A stretch of DNA of 43,631 nt from a virus: positions 1 to 43,631 of the IMG/VR virus record IMGVR_UViG_3300049259_000011. One strand, 5' to 3'. Under the pieces are notes generated by a model that was not told where the DNA came from, made no database searches, and saw nothing but the letters and a program-made list of their open reading frames with translations. The position numbers and the translations under genes are program-made. Below are positions 32,352 through 39,331 of the stretch, in pieces. The first letter of the stretch is position 1, and each line of letters starts with the position of its first letter.

Positions 32352-32849
32352 CTATGCGACGTGAATGTCGGTCAGCCGCAAGGCGGCGTGGAATGATTCC
32401 GGCGTGGCTGCACCGAGATCAGAGTTCCAATGTTTCTTGTAGTAATGCCAAAGACCGTCGAATGATGTCGGGCCATTCGGCAACGGTTCCTTCACGCGAT
32501 AGTACATCAATCTGCACATCATCGTGGCGAAACCGAGGTTCCACATGATTTGATCGACGGGCTGGATACCGGGAACCATCAGCGAATCAATCGCGGGTTT
32601 GAACCGCGCGTTGCCCGTGACGAAGTTCTTCCACACGTCGTCGAGTGTGGGTTTCTCGAATTGGTAGATCGAGATTGCCGGGCCGGCGCTGGTTTGATGC
32701 AGATGCGTGCCGATGGCGGTTTCTTGGGCGGCTGTCGCGACGATGAGATCGCGCATGAACGGAACATCCGGCACGGAAGATTTCGCCGCGAGGATTTCAC
32801 AAACCGGGGCGACGATGAATTCGCGGAAATCGCGTGGATTGATGCCCAT
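32352..32849 (-). CDS. Lysozyme-like protein, putative endolysin
   Basis: 165 residues from ATG 32849 with AAAGG nine bases upstream. The frame is open to 33041, but that part is a shadow. It resembles a phage family with a lysozyme-like fold: RDLIVATAAQETAIGTHLHQ (Glu in the catalytic helix), GPAISIYQFEKPTLDDVWKN, FATMMCRLMYYRVKEPLP, and YYKKHWNSDLGAATPESFHA. Pieces such as Q-E-T and the G-x-x-Y-Q-F-E-x-x-T element parallel transglycosylase motifs. No signal peptide is present, so a holin would be needed for release. It sits in the early-oriented arm, away from the holin-like genes, which is unusual. Confidence 0.55.
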   Translation of the reverse strand: MGINPRDFREFIVAPVCEILAAKSSVPDVPFMRDLIVATAAQETAIGTHLHQTSAGPAISIYQFEKPTLDDVWKNFVTGNARFKPAIDSLMVPGIQPVDQIMWNLGFATMMCRLMYYRVKEPLPNGPTSFDGLWHYYKKHWNSDLGAATPESFHAALRLTDIHVA

Positions 32850-32854
32850 GGGGA

Positions 32855-33127
32855 TCAGCCTTTCAAGATATCGGGATGTTGAATGTTCGCCGTGGATCGG
32901 CCTTCGAGCGATACGATCCGAGTTTCGAGATCGATGAGCCGATTGTGCAAGCCGATCATTATCACGGCTACGATGATGGCCGGATCGATTGTGCCGAGAG
33001 CGTGGGGAGATATGTCCATCGCGCGACATACATCGGCCCATCCTGCACGATACGTGGAGAAGATGCGATCACGTTCGGCGACGTGGAAGTCTTTGTTGTG
33101 GCCGAGATCGGGATTGTCGGTTTTCAT
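32855..33127 (-). CDS. Small hypothetical protein
   Basis: 90 residues, starting in an ATGA overlap with the pyrophosphohydrolase gene. The start is acidic and polar (NPDLGHNKDFHVAERDRIFS). A moderately hydrophobic helix follows near residues 47 to 62 (IDPAIIVAVIMIGLHNRL), with a short LETRIVSLEGR coiled-coil-like end. It may bind a membrane weakly or form dimers. The short distance to the lysozyme-like gene could link it to lysis control, but this is only position-based. Confidence 0.6.
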   Translation of the reverse strand: MKTDNPDLGHNKDFHVAERDRIFSTYRAGWADVCRAMDISPHALGTIDPAIIVAVIMIGLHNRLIDLETRIVSLEGRSTANIQHPDILKG

Positions 33128-33414
33128 TTGTGGCGTCCTGTTCCGTCAGGTTGAATGTTCCATTGCCTCCGACGATTGATTTCCATCTTGGCATCGACAT
33201 GAGCGAATATGTCGTGACCGTGTTTCCCGGCCCACGCCATCAGCAGAATGATTATGTCCGCACCCTCGCGAAGCATATCGGACAAATGAACCGCGTTGGC
33301 GAATTCGTCGAATTCTTCAAGTAGATGGCGACGATTGCCTTCTGCCGTGGCGTTTGGGAATGTAGCATCTTGCCATGCGCGAATAGACGATACAGTTTCA
33401 CGCATCGATCGCAT
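33124..33414 (-). CDS. MazG/DUF550-like nucleotide pyrophosphohydrolase
   Basis: 96 residues from ATG 33414 (ATG 33405 is also possible). The motif set fits the dATP/dGTP diphosphohydrolase N-terminal family (DUF550) of the MazG group: IRAWQDATFPNATAEGNRRH, LLEEFDEFANAVHLSDMLRE, GADIIILLMAWAGKHG, and a last helix EINRRRQW. The E-E-x-x-E and E-x-x-D-like acids would bind magnesium. It cleaves (d)NTPs to monophosphate and pyrophosphate, and may shape the dNTP pool. It overlaps the ATPase gene upstream. No PurZ or DatZ is seen in the genome, so there is no support for a diaminopurine system. Confidence 0.75.
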   Translation of the reverse strand: MRSMRETVSSIRAWQDATFPNATAEGNRRHLLEEFDEFANAVHLSDMLREGADIIILLMAWAGKHGHDIFAHVDAKMEINRRRQWNIQPDGTGRHK

Positions 33415-34240
33415 CTTTCGACAACAGGGCAAATGTCGGTTCCATGTCGGTTGATCGAGGAAGGCGGCGACGTTTGGTCACTGCGCCGGGGGTGACGTTC
33501 GCCCAGGATATCCGGCCACGATCATCGACAGACGACATGATGATCTCATCCGGCATCTTGACGAGACGCGGGGCGAGTTTCTGGCCGATTGTATGCGCGG
33601 TGATTGATGTCGCACCCGTCAGGGGCGAAACCTCGCGATCGATATGTGCGGTGAGAATGGCCCAACATTTCGTCTTGCCCCAAAACAACATGAGGAAGTT
33701 CTCGATCATGTTCATCACGGGGTTGTATTCCGGCCGCGACAATATGGGTTTACCGCCGACAACGAGTTGACGAGCGACCGTAGTTAGCCCGGTCAACGAA
33801 TCCAACCCGATTGCCATGTTGTCGGACCATTCCGCCACGTCGCCGAGATTTTCCCCGCACAGATCGCACGTGAAATCGGCGAGAGAATCGAACAGTTCGA
33901 GGAACTGACGGTATTTGCCTTTGTCGGGATCAGTCGTCTCCAACACTTTGTCTAGAGACATCGTATTGAGCAACATGGCGTACTTGCGTATGACGGGCCA
34001 ATCGATGTCGAGCGGGGGAATGTTGTGAATGTGGATGCCGGCGGGCAAGTCTTTCGACGTGCAGAGATTCGGGCCGAGAGATGCCTCGATGCCAGGTTCA
34101 AGCGTGATAACAGCAACACGTTCAAGGCCAAGGCCAGACACCATCTCGCCGCGTTCGTCGATGTATGCTTGGAGAAGGGTGCGGAACGATGTAGTTTTGC
34201 CGGAACCGATGTCGCCTTGAAGCAGGATGTTGGCTTTCAT
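33398..34240 (-). CDS. Sak4-like RecA-fold ATPase (recombinase)
   Basis: 280 residues from ATG 34240. This start is fixed by an ATGA overlap with the 35-residue gene and a GGAGG nine bases before. Walker A is ILLQGDIGSGKTTSFRTL near residue 5. A Walker B-like strand DNMAIGLDSLTGLTTVARQL lies near residue 155. FWGKTKCWAILTAHIDREVS follows, typical of RecA-fold phage proteins, and the region carries a Cys pair (CDLCGENLGD) that could bind a metal. Sak4-like proteins anneal or exchange strands with a phage SSB. The Cas4-like nuclease and the SSB-like gene in the same operon fit a recombination set. Confidence 0.75.
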   Translation of the reverse strand: MKANILLQGDIGSGKTTSFRTLLQAYIDERGEMVSGLGLERVAVITLEPGIEASLGPNLCTSKDLPAGIHIHNIPPLDIDWPVIRKYAMLLNTMSLDKVLETTDPDKGKYRQFLELFDSLADFTCDLCGENLGDVAEWSDNMAIGLDSLTGLTTVARQLVVGGKPILSRPEYNPVMNMIENFLMLFWGKTKCWAILTAHIDREVSPLTGATSITAHTIGQKLAPRLVKMPDEIIMSSVDDRGRISWANVTPGAVTKRRRLPRSTDMEPTFALLSKDAIDA

Positions 34241-34344
34241 CTGCATGATCCTCCATTTAGGAAATAGAATAGGATTGAACCGATTACAAATCCTATTACG
34301 ACATAGAAGAAACAAACGCAGAGGATGCTGTCGATTTGAGACAT
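34237..34344 (-). CDS. 35-residue single-span membrane protein
   Basis: ATG 34344 is preceded by a strong GGAGG at nine bases. The frame ends in an ATGA overlap with the ATPase start. The sequence is a short polar N-terminus, then one membrane segment (ILCVCFFYVVIGFVIGSILF) and a small Cys-containing tail. Good ribosome binding and exact junctions on both sides make it a real micro-gene. Its job could be to attach the recombination proteins to the membrane, or it could act alone. Confidence 0.65.
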   Translation of the reverse strand: MSQIDSILCVCFFYVVIGFVIGSILFYFLNGGSCR

Positions 34345-34348
34345 GACA

Positions 34349-35320
34349 TCAATCCTCCGCGCGGACGAGCGGGTTCCATCGAGCGATCGTGAATTCATCC
34401 GTCCATCGTTCGGGATGTTGGGATGAACACAGATCGGCGAACGAACATGGCGATGCGAAGTCGTGACACGCATGGTCGAAGGCTTGGGGGAATGGATGTG
34501 CTTCGCCCATTCCTAGATACGGATGGAGTGGATCGATCAAAGCAGCAAGATATTGACGACACATTTCCGTCACATCGGCTTGTAACTGCCAAAGCCATTG
34601 ATCGATCATCCAATCCGGCCGCGAGACATGGATTTGACCGCAGCGGATTTCGGATGTTAGGATTTGTGTTCCGCGGATCAGAAAATCGGTCAATCGAACG
34701 CCGAAACACTGTGCCAGCCAACAATATCCGGTGAACTGGCCGCGCAAACGCCATTGGTCACTGAACCCCTTGGATGATGGGTCGGATGACGTGGTTTTGT
34801 CGTCGAGGCCCCACACGGATGATCTCGCGTTGAGGATAGCGTCGAACCTACCGGCGTAGAGGATTGGTTCGCCGGTTTCGGGATGGCGTGAACCGGGAAT
34901 CGGCCATGCGCCGGAGAATTCGATGCATGGTTCGTTGTTGTGGTGATGGATGGTGAATTCGTCGTCGTCGAGGGGCCATTTCTTGAAGTATTCGGCGAGG
35001 GCCAGAATGCACGCATCGAGCGTCTTTAGCTTTGCGGTGCGAGAAGCGTCGGGTGGGATGTCGAAATCGCCCCACATGGCGATTGCGGCTTCAATTCCGG
35101 CGAACAACGCCGCGTCGGGAGATTTGCCGGAATGGAATGTACGGCGGGCAATCTCCAATCCGCGTGCCATACATCCGCCGAAATGCAGATGGATCGATTT
35201 GCCGGGCGAGGCTAGTCCTTGAATGTGTCGGCGGAAGAAGCGATGCGGACAGGCTTTCCAATCCGACCGCATGGTGTTATCGATAACTTGGGGGAAGATG
35301 AATTCTGGATCGTCGGGCAT
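34349..35320 (-). CDS. PD-(D/E)XK nuclease, Cas4/RecB-like
   Basis: 323 residues from ATG 35320. N-terminal CPHRFFRRHIQGLAS carries the first Cys of the usual iron-sulfur set. The nuclease core is GRFDAILNARSSVWGLDDKT, where the Asp and the D-D-K group form the D...D-x-K site, followed by a QWRLRGQFTGYCWLAQCFG helix with a Gln typical of RecB-type nucleases. The end has CHDFASPCSFADLC, three Cys that fit the 4Fe-4S cluster found in Cas4/AddB-like enzymes. It would digest DNA ends to give single strands for the Sak4-like protein. It is not linked to any CRISPR array here. Confidence 0.8.
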   Translation of the reverse strand: MPDDPEFIFPQVIDNTMRSDWKACPHRFFRRHIQGLASPGKSIHLHFGGCMARGLEIARRTFHSGKSPDAALFAGIEAAIAMWGDFDIPPDASRTAKLKTLDACILALAEYFKKWPLDDDEFTIHHHNNEPCIEFSGAWPIPGSRHPETGEPILYAGRFDAILNARSSVWGLDDKTTSSDPSSKGFSDQWRLRGQFTGYCWLAQCFGVRLTDFLIRGTQILTSEIRCGQIHVSRPDWMIDQWLWQLQADVTEMCRQYLAALIDPLHPYLGMGEAHPFPQAFDHACHDFASPCSFADLCSSQHPERWTDEFTIARWNPLVRAED

Positions 35321-35373
35321 CGGATGGGCATCCTTTGACGAGTTGATAGGTGGAATGTGCGCTTGGACTAATC

Positions 35374-35544
35374 CTATTGACAATGATAGCTCGCTTCGCT
35401 CGCCTGACCGTCTTTGACACCATCGGAGTAGGCTTGTTCGATAGCATCGATCAATGCTATACGCATTTCATTGGACAGGACATTGGATGGCAAGCCGCGT
35501 TTGCGGAGGGCGCGGTTGATGCGAGCAATCGGGCGAGGTTTCAT
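35374..35544 (-). CDS. 56-residue hypothetical protein
   Basis: ATG 35544 overlaps the previous stop as ATGA and the frame ends at TAG 35374-35376. The first third is basic (MKPRPIARINRALRKRGLPS). A helical part follows (NEMRIALIDAIEQAYSDGVK), then a polar end. It could bind DNA by its basic arm. Its exact fit between two genes supports reality. It was not called by length-based tracks because it is under 60 codons. Confidence 0.65.
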   Translation of the reverse strand: MKPRPIARINRALRKRGLPSNVLSNEMRIALIDAIEQAYSDGVKDGQASEASYHCQ

Positions 35545-35756
35545 TGCGCGGGGAACACTGTGTCGAGGGTGAAATCGGGCGCGGCGGCTTTGGCCGGGCG
35601 CTTGCGCGCGGCGGACGATGATTTCGCGGCGGCGGCATATCCGCGCCGGATGTTCGTGATGAGATCGCGGTATTCTTCGGGGCGGACAAATTCGCCCCGC
35701 GTCACGCGAGAACGAATATCGGCAAGGCGAACCTGAGCGTCAAGATCATTGGTCAT
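35541..35756 (-). CDS. Small hypothetical protein with basic tail
   Basis: 71 residues from ATG 35756 in an ATGA overlap. It has a helical start (DLDAQVRLADIRSRVTRGEF), then PEEYRDLITNIRRGYAAAAK, then an Ala/Lys/Pro-rich stretch similar to histone-like tails. The Arg-rich helices suggest nucleic-acid binding. The longer frame to 35876 is a shadow of the upstream gene. Confidence 0.65.
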   Translation of the reverse strand: MTNDLDAQVRLADIRSRVTRGEFVRPEEYRDLITNIRRGYAAAAKSSSAARKRPAKAAAPDFTLDTVFPAQ

Positions 35757-35944
35757 CGAACATCCCTCATAACCGTCGGCATTATAGCTTTCGCTAGATC
35801 GGTTTTCTCCGGGTATTCCATATCTATCATACCTACTTGACCATGTTCGTGATATAGAGTAGTAGTTTCTTGCCATTCAATATGTTGTGTGCGGACAGTC
35901 TTTGTTATCTTGTATGAGCCGCGCCCTTTCGCGACTTGTTTCAA
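35753..35944 (-). CDS. Small hypothetical protein, possible remnant of a longer gene
   Basis: 63 residues from TTG 35944, whose TTGA overlaps the stop of a 20-codon ORF (MRDASFLLACGTRKGKHMPA, 36003 to 35941, with GGAGG eight bases upstream). The protein is basic at first (KQVAKGRGSYKITKTVRTQH) and acidic later. The same frame reads upstream as a plausible protein (NRDARCIVLTCLRHKKRKTY) without a start codon. That part joins ATG 36035 if one A of the A6 tract at 36018-36023 is removed. It is therefore either a coupled gene with a short leader ORF or the larger part of a frameshifted gene of about 93 residues. Confidence 0.5.
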   Translation of the reverse strand: MKQVAKGRGSYKITKTVRTQHIEWQETTTLYHEHGQVGMIDMEYPEKTDLAKAIMPTVMRDVR

Positions 35945-36090
35945 GCTGGCATATGTTTTCCTTTTCTTGTGCCGCAGGCAAGTAAGAACGATGCATCGCG
36001 CATCACGATTGCCTCCGTTTTTTGCGGATAACCATTTTGTCTGAGTTGGATGAGGTCAAGGATCAAGCGTCCACGTTACTCGCTTCGCCA

Positions 36091-36333
36091 TCAAGATTGA
36101 CGGCGTTCGTTGGTGAGCATGTGCGGCATCGCGTACAGCTTGGCGAATAGTTCGTCAAGCAATCGGCAGATATGAGCCGCACCATGTTTGTGAACGAGAG
36201 CCACAAGCCCGCGACACTCGCCGGGGGATTGAGTTGACGCGATCCCGTAGTTTAGGCGGTCGCGAACATCGCGCGGCAATCGGTCAAATCCGTCCATGAT
36301 CGCCCGCGAATGCGCGTCAGGCGGCGGCATCAT
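36091..36333 (-). CDS. Helical hypothetical protein
   Basis: About 80 residues from ATG 36333 (an earlier frame runs from 36414). The N-terminus is polar and Pro/Asp-rich. The rest is helical: IMDGFDRLPRDVRDRLNYGI, then CRGLVALVHKHGAAHICRLL and DELFAKLYAM. A four-helix type of DNA- or protein-binding domain is possible. The overlap with the gene before it is short with this start, which is why it is preferred. Confidence 0.55.
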   Translation of the reverse strand: MMPPPDAHSRAIMDGFDRLPRDVRDRLNYGIASTQSPGECRGLVALVHKHGAAHICRLLDELFAKLYAMPHMLTNERRQS

Positions 36334-36532
36334 CGTCAGATCGTCGTATAGTGATCCGCTGCCGATCGACATATTCACGGATGATCGACGTGATCGTTGC
36401 TTGCCATTTGCCATGAGGAACCCTGCCGGATCGTGGATTGACGAGAAGAGCGTGGAGATCGGTGTGCAACGTCTCGGGAATGCGGATAACCATCTGAACG
36501 ATGGCGGGATCAGCGGATTTTGGATATGGCAT
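36317..36532 (-). CDS. Ribbon-helix-helix-like small regulator
   Basis: 71 residues from ATG 36532. VQMVIRIPETLHTDLHALLV looks like the strand plus first helix of a ribbon-helix-helix domain, and WQATITSIIREYVDRQRI like its second helix, but the loop between is long. The polar end is Asp/Ala-rich. Such proteins bind DNA as dimers and often repress early phage genes. Confidence in the fold is limited. Confidence 0.55.
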   Translation of the reverse strand: MPYPKSADPAIVQMVIRIPETLHTDLHALLVNPRSGRVPHGKWQATITSIIREYVDRQRITIRRSDDDAAA

Positions 36533-36541
36533 GAATGACGC

Positions 36542-36724
36542 TCACAATGGTTCTAAGCCTTGACGATACAGCATGATATATGCGTGCTGCCAGGATGACG
36601 GCGACATGGTTTCGCGTGTGGATGGATCATTGTGCCGGGCGAGCGCGATTTCACGGAACGAGTCAACGAATGACTTGTGATCCGGCGCGGGTTGGCGCGT
36701 GTTATACATTAGTAGTTCGAGCAT
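36542..36724 (-). CDS. Small hypothetical protein
   Basis: 60 residues from ATG 36724, or 55 from ATG 36709. No clear ribosome site decides between them. The sequence PDHKSFVDSFREIALARHND followed by SPSSWQHAYIMLYRQGLEPL is helical with aromatic residues near the end. It starts about 30 bases below a large stem-loop. Function unknown. Confidence 0.5.
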   Translation of the reverse strand: MLELLMYNTRQPAPDHKSFVDSFREIALARHNDPSTRETMSPSSWQHAYIMLYRQGLEPL

Positions 36725-36753
36725 GGGAATACACAATATGGATGAATATGGAT

Positions 36754-36809
36754 TTGAATGCTGGCGGGTGGAGTTTGGGACCAATCGCACTCCACCCGCC
36801 CCACATTCA
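36754..36809 (-). terminator. Large stem-loop, possible terminator or RNA control element
   Basis: GGCGGGTGGAGT at 36763-36774 is the exact reverse complement of ACTCCACCCGCC at 36789-36800, a 12-bp stem with a 14-base loop. Below it TTGAATG and CATTCAA add a second 7-bp stem, separated by a small internal loop. It lies in the gap of about 110 bases between two minus-strand genes. On the transcript it is not followed by a pure U-run, so it may slow, process or protect the RNA rather than stop transcription. Confidence 0.5.
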
Positions 36810-36831
36810 ACGCGTTCGCAAACCCAGGGGA

Positions 36832-37473
36832 TTAAGGTGTGCGTCGCGTTGTCTGCGGACCTTGGCCGGCAGGCGCGCCCGTGTCAACTTTCGGCGCGCT
36901 TTCGACGGAACCAACGGTGCCGAATGTGCCGGGTCCGGTTCCGGCATCCGGCCGCGTCTCGGCGAGCGTGGCTGACGTGTCGGTCGGCGACGCGCCAGCA
37001 ACCACCATTCCCGTCGTGTCCACGGTGCCGGTTGACGATACTGTGGGCGCAGACGTGATCGACGGGCCGGCGACGGGCGAACTCGTGGCCGCGACGGTGC
37101 CGGTTGTGTCAACCGCGCCGGATTGATCGTTCGCGTCGGCGACCGCGCCTTTCAATGCGGCTGTTGCGTTGCGGAGCTTCTGCGTGAGGGACGCCAAGGC
37201 CCCGTCCTGTTGCACCTGCGGATGCGCGGCCATTTGCTTAACCACGATATCCATTTCGTCGATGGTTTCGCTGACGGCTTTCGTGAGATCATCGAGTGCG
37301 GGCATGATATGATGCATTCCTTGCATGATAGTGTTGCACAAATGTTCGACACGATCCAGCTTGTTCAACACGTGCTGTTGTTGCACGTTCCAATTCTGGC
37401 GGAGAGGATGATCGGCGGGGAGATCGAACAGCCCCGGCACGGTATAGCCGTGATCCATATCAGAAACGGACAT
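36832..37473 (-). CDS. Coiled-coil protein with low-complexity tail
   Basis: 213 residues from ATG 37473 with GGAGG five bases before it. Residues about 25 to 125 are helical (VQQQHVLNKLDRVEHLCNTI, then DLTKAVSETIDEMDIVVKQM and LTQKLRNATAALKGAVADAN) and should form a coiled coil. The second half is Thr/Val/Ser/Gly/Pro-rich and contains near-repeats such as GAVDTTGTVAA and GTVDTTGMVVA. It resembles a structural linker more than an enzyme, yet it is in the early arm. The region also has a long antisense open frame, which is a composition effect. Confidence 0.6.
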   Translation of the reverse strand: MSVSDMDHGYTVPGLFDLPADHPLRQNWNVQQQHVLNKLDRVEHLCNTIMQGMHHIMPALDDLTKAVSETIDEMDIVVKQMAAHPQVQQDGALASLTQKLRNATAALKGAVADANDQSGAVDTTGTVAATSSPVAGPSITSAPTVSSTGTVDTTGMVVAGASPTDTSATLAETRPDAGTGPGTFGTVGSVESAPKVDTGAPAGQGPQTTRRTP

Positions 37474-37579
37474 GATAACCTCCGAGGATGATGGCGAGGA
37501 TGAAGATGAGACATGCGGCGATGATGCCGAGATCAATATGGCGGCATAGTCGCATGATCTCTGCGTGGGGCTTGCTCAC
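37460..37579 (-). CDS. 39-residue single-span membrane protein
   Basis: From GTG 37579 (or ATG at codon 9) to TGA 37460-37462. The start is polar and basic (MSKPHAEIMRLCRHIDLG), then comes a strong membrane segment (IIAACLIFILAIILGGY) and a short tail. It overlaps the coiled-coil gene start by 14 bases. It is one of several single-span micro-proteins in the early arm. Confidence 0.55.
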   Translation of the reverse strand: MSKPHAEIMRLCRHIDLGIIAACLIFILAIILGGYHVRF

Positions 37580-37586
37580 GATACAG

Positions 37587-37859
37587 CTACCGATTGCTGG
37601 TGTGGAATGGCGCGGACATGGGTTTCCATTCCCGCAGATCGGTCTTTGATCGGATGTCGCTGCCGGTTAACGCCGTGACGAGTGCGCGATCCTTGGCTGT
37701 ATAGATCGAGCGCGAACCAATCAACGCACCATCTTGGATCAGATATTCCCGGCTTTCGGGTCGTCGCAGCTTCGCGATGTTCTCGACGTGGCCGATCATG
37801 TGTTGCTGCGCCGCGACGGCTTGCTCCGGCGACAGATCGTCAAACCTCAACCACGGCAT
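37587..37859 (-). CDS. Small hypothetical protein
   Basis: 90 residues from ATG 37859 in a TGATG overlap with the upstream gene. Its helical, charged start is LRFDDLSPEQAVAAQQHMIG. A mixed beta part follows (YLIQDGALIGSRSIYTAKDR) and then a polar end. The Q-rich helix might mediate dimerisation. Unknown function; the tight coupling to the upstream Cys-containing gene suggests that they work together. Confidence 0.6.
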   Translation of the reverse strand: MPWLRFDDLSPEQAVAAQQHMIGHVENIAKLRRPESREYLIQDGALIGSRSIYTAKDRALVTALTGSDIRSKTDLREWKPMSAPFHTSNR

Positions 37860-38212
37860 CAAAAACACCCTTCGCAAAATGGCACGGAGATCGTGTGTTC
37901 TTTGTGTTCGCGTGGCAGTCGCATGAATGCGGGGTTTCCTTCGATGTCGGCGCGGCGGAAGTTGACTGAATTCGACATGCCGGATGTGTCATAACGGACG
38001 AGACAGGATGTGTTCGGCATACGATGGATGCGGCCACATTCGCACGTGGCGACCGTGGTTACGAGGACTACGGCGAGCGGCGGATCGATGCGAGGCGGGG
38101 GCGGGCGGTAGACGCGGGCAGGGTCGGAGGCGGGCAGGGCACGCGGTGTAGGCGTGGCACGGGCGATGAGGGTGTCGAGGGAGATCGGGCCATCGGCGGG
38201 GCGGACTGTCAT
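37859..38212 (-). CDS. Cys-containing hypothetical protein
   Basis: 117 residues, the first gene after the strong terminator at 38404-38435. A Pro/Arg-rich, probably disordered N-terminal half (RATPTPRALPASDPARVYRP) is followed by a short hydrophobic stretch. Then come CECGRIHRMPNTSCLVRYDT and a final FCEGCF, two Cys groups that may bind a metal. A hairpin (GCGAGGG/CCCTCGC at 38243-38261) lies in its leader. Unknown function. Confidence 0.55.
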   Translation of the reverse strand: MTVRPADGPISLDTLIARATPTPRALPASDPARVYRPPPPRIDPPLAVVLVTTVATCECGRIHRMPNTSCLVRYDTSGMSNSVNFRRADIEGNPAFMRLPREHKEHTISVPFCEGCF

Positions 38213-38242
38213 CCTGCGGCGCTCCTACTGCGGGGCTGCGGT

Positions 38243-38261
38243 GCGAGGGCGTTACCCTCGC
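38243..38261 (-). promoter_or_regulatory. Leader hairpin before the 37859 gene
   Basis: A perfect 7-bp inverted repeat, GCGAGGG and CCCTCGC with a five-base loop, lies about 30 bases upstream of the start at 38212. Another imperfect stem (GTCCTGCG with CGCAGGGAC) lies further upstream, near 38360 to 38385. The spacer of about 190 bases between terminator and gene must hold a promoter, but I see no good -35/-10 pair. These stems could control the leader RNA. Confidence 0.35.
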
Positions 38262-38403
38262 TGTCCGCATGGCCGTCTCCGGGGTTAAGGGCAGCGAAGC
38301 TATAGCGCCTCAACAGCGACGGGCGGATGATAGCAGCTTGCCGGGGCAGGCGTCCTGCGGCAGATTGTCGCAGGGACCATGCCGGCTCTTGACGTGGCGG
38401 ATA

Positions 38404-38435
38404 TGACAAACCCCGGCGCAAGGCCGGGGCTGTCA
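38404..38435 (-). terminator. Strong rho-independent-type terminator
   Basis: On the minus strand, GCCCCGGC-like stem halves (CCCCGGC at 38411-38417 with GCCGGGG at 38423-38429, five-base loop) are followed by TTTGTCA. TGACA/TGTCA extend the stem outside a small bulge. It sits 24 bases after the stop of the 216-residue gene. This divides the early arm into an upstream unit (38459 to 42582) and a downstream unit. Confidence 0.75.
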
Positions 38436-38458
38436 TCATGCAACGTGCGATGATCGGG

Positions 38459-39109
38459 TTATGCGGCGGCGGATTGCTCCGTCTCGGTTTCGTCGGACGC
38501 CGGTTCGTCCGTGCCGAACAATCCGTCGAGCTTCGACGTGCCGGATGGTTTCTTGCCGCGCGTGTCTTTCGCCATGCGTTCGGCGCGTTCTTTCGCGAGG
38601 CGAGCCATGATCGGCGCGACTTTCGGGTCTTTGCCCAAGGCTTCCAACATTTTCGCGTCGAAGAACCGCCGCGTGCGGCCACGCTTGTCGCGGATGAGGT
38701 TACCCGCGTTGTCTTTCTTCATGCGGCTTTCAACGTCTTCTTGCACGACATGAATAGGACGGCCCGTAGCTTCGGCCAGTGCCAGCACGATATCATCCGG
38801 TTCATCTTCGCCAACGGCGCGGCCGGGCGTCCATGATCCATCTTTGACGGTTGCGAGCAACTTGTCGAACAGATCGGCCGTGGCGGAGGCATCGACATCT
38901 TCGTCGCGGAAGCGTTGATATGCGGATTGGAATGCGGCGGCGTAGCCCATCGACATAAGGTTGCCGGCGACATCGGGATGAACGTCCGCCGGGTCGAAAT
39001 CGAGTTTCGCGGCGGCGAGTTGTTCGCCATCATCGTTCGGCGCGCCAAAAATCGTGAATGTGGCTTTGCCGTCGGCGATGGTTGAGCGGGCGATCTTACG
39101 CTTTGCCAT
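38459..39109 (-). CDS. Hypothetical early protein
   Basis: 216 residues. The N-terminus is basic and beta-like (RSTIADGKATFTIFGAPNDD). Then come helical regions (AAFQSAYQRFRDEDVDASAT, DIVLALAEATGRPIHVVQED) and a DKRGRTRRFF basic element. The tail is Lys-rich and then acidic. It may bind DNA or a host protein. It is the last gene before the strong terminator, and its size and position would fit an abundant early product. No family is recognised. Confidence 0.6.
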   Translation of the reverse strand: MAKRKIARSTIADGKATFTIFGAPNDDGEQLAAAKLDFDPADVHPDVAGNLMSMGYAAAFQSAYQRFRDEDVDASATADLFDKLLATVKDGSWTPGRAVGEDEPDDIVLALAEATGRPIHVVQEDVESRMKKDNAGNLIRDKRGRTRRFFDAKMLEALGKDPKVAPIMARLAKERAERMAKDTRGKKPSGTSKLDGLFGTDEPASDETETEQSAAA

Positions 39110-39121
39110 GGTCAGGTGATC

Positions 39122-39313
39122 CTATGCCGCCAAGGGAATGGATAGCTCGCGGGCCGGCGGCGGCGATGCCGGCATGCGAGCGGCGTATTCACGGCACAGA
39201 AGTTCCGGGCCGCGAATGAGGGCGTCGCCGTCGATTGTCGCAAGTTCCCATGCGCCAGACGCGAGGCGACGAAGAATGAGATCGGGGCGGAGGCGGTAGG
39301 TCATCGGACGCAT
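39122..39313 (-). CDS. Small hypothetical protein
   Basis: 63 residues from ATG 39313 (or 60 from ATG 39304). The sequence has beta-like parts (YRLRPDLILRRLASGAWELA, then GDALIRGPELLCREYAARM) with a Pro-rich end. The candidate promoter with TATATA lies just upstream, so this gene may lead a small transcript. Unknown family. Confidence 0.55.
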   Translation of the reverse strand: MRPMTYRLRPDLILRRLASGAWELATIDGDALIRGPELLCREYAARMPASPPPARELSIPLAA

Positions 39314-39331
39314 CCCATACACAGAACACTC

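Noticed and set aside
34349-35320. Cas4-like nuclease as part of a CRISPR system
   Set aside because: No repeat-spacer array or other cas gene is visible; the gene neighbours are phage recombination genes.
36839-37126. 95-residue plus-strand frame
   Set aside because: It mirrors the low-complexity Thr/Val/Gly tail of the minus-strand coiled-coil gene, which has a strong GGAGG start.
38209-38682. 157-residue minus-strand frame
   Set aside because: It overlaps the end of the 216-residue gene in another frame and reads straight through the strong terminator at 38404-38435.
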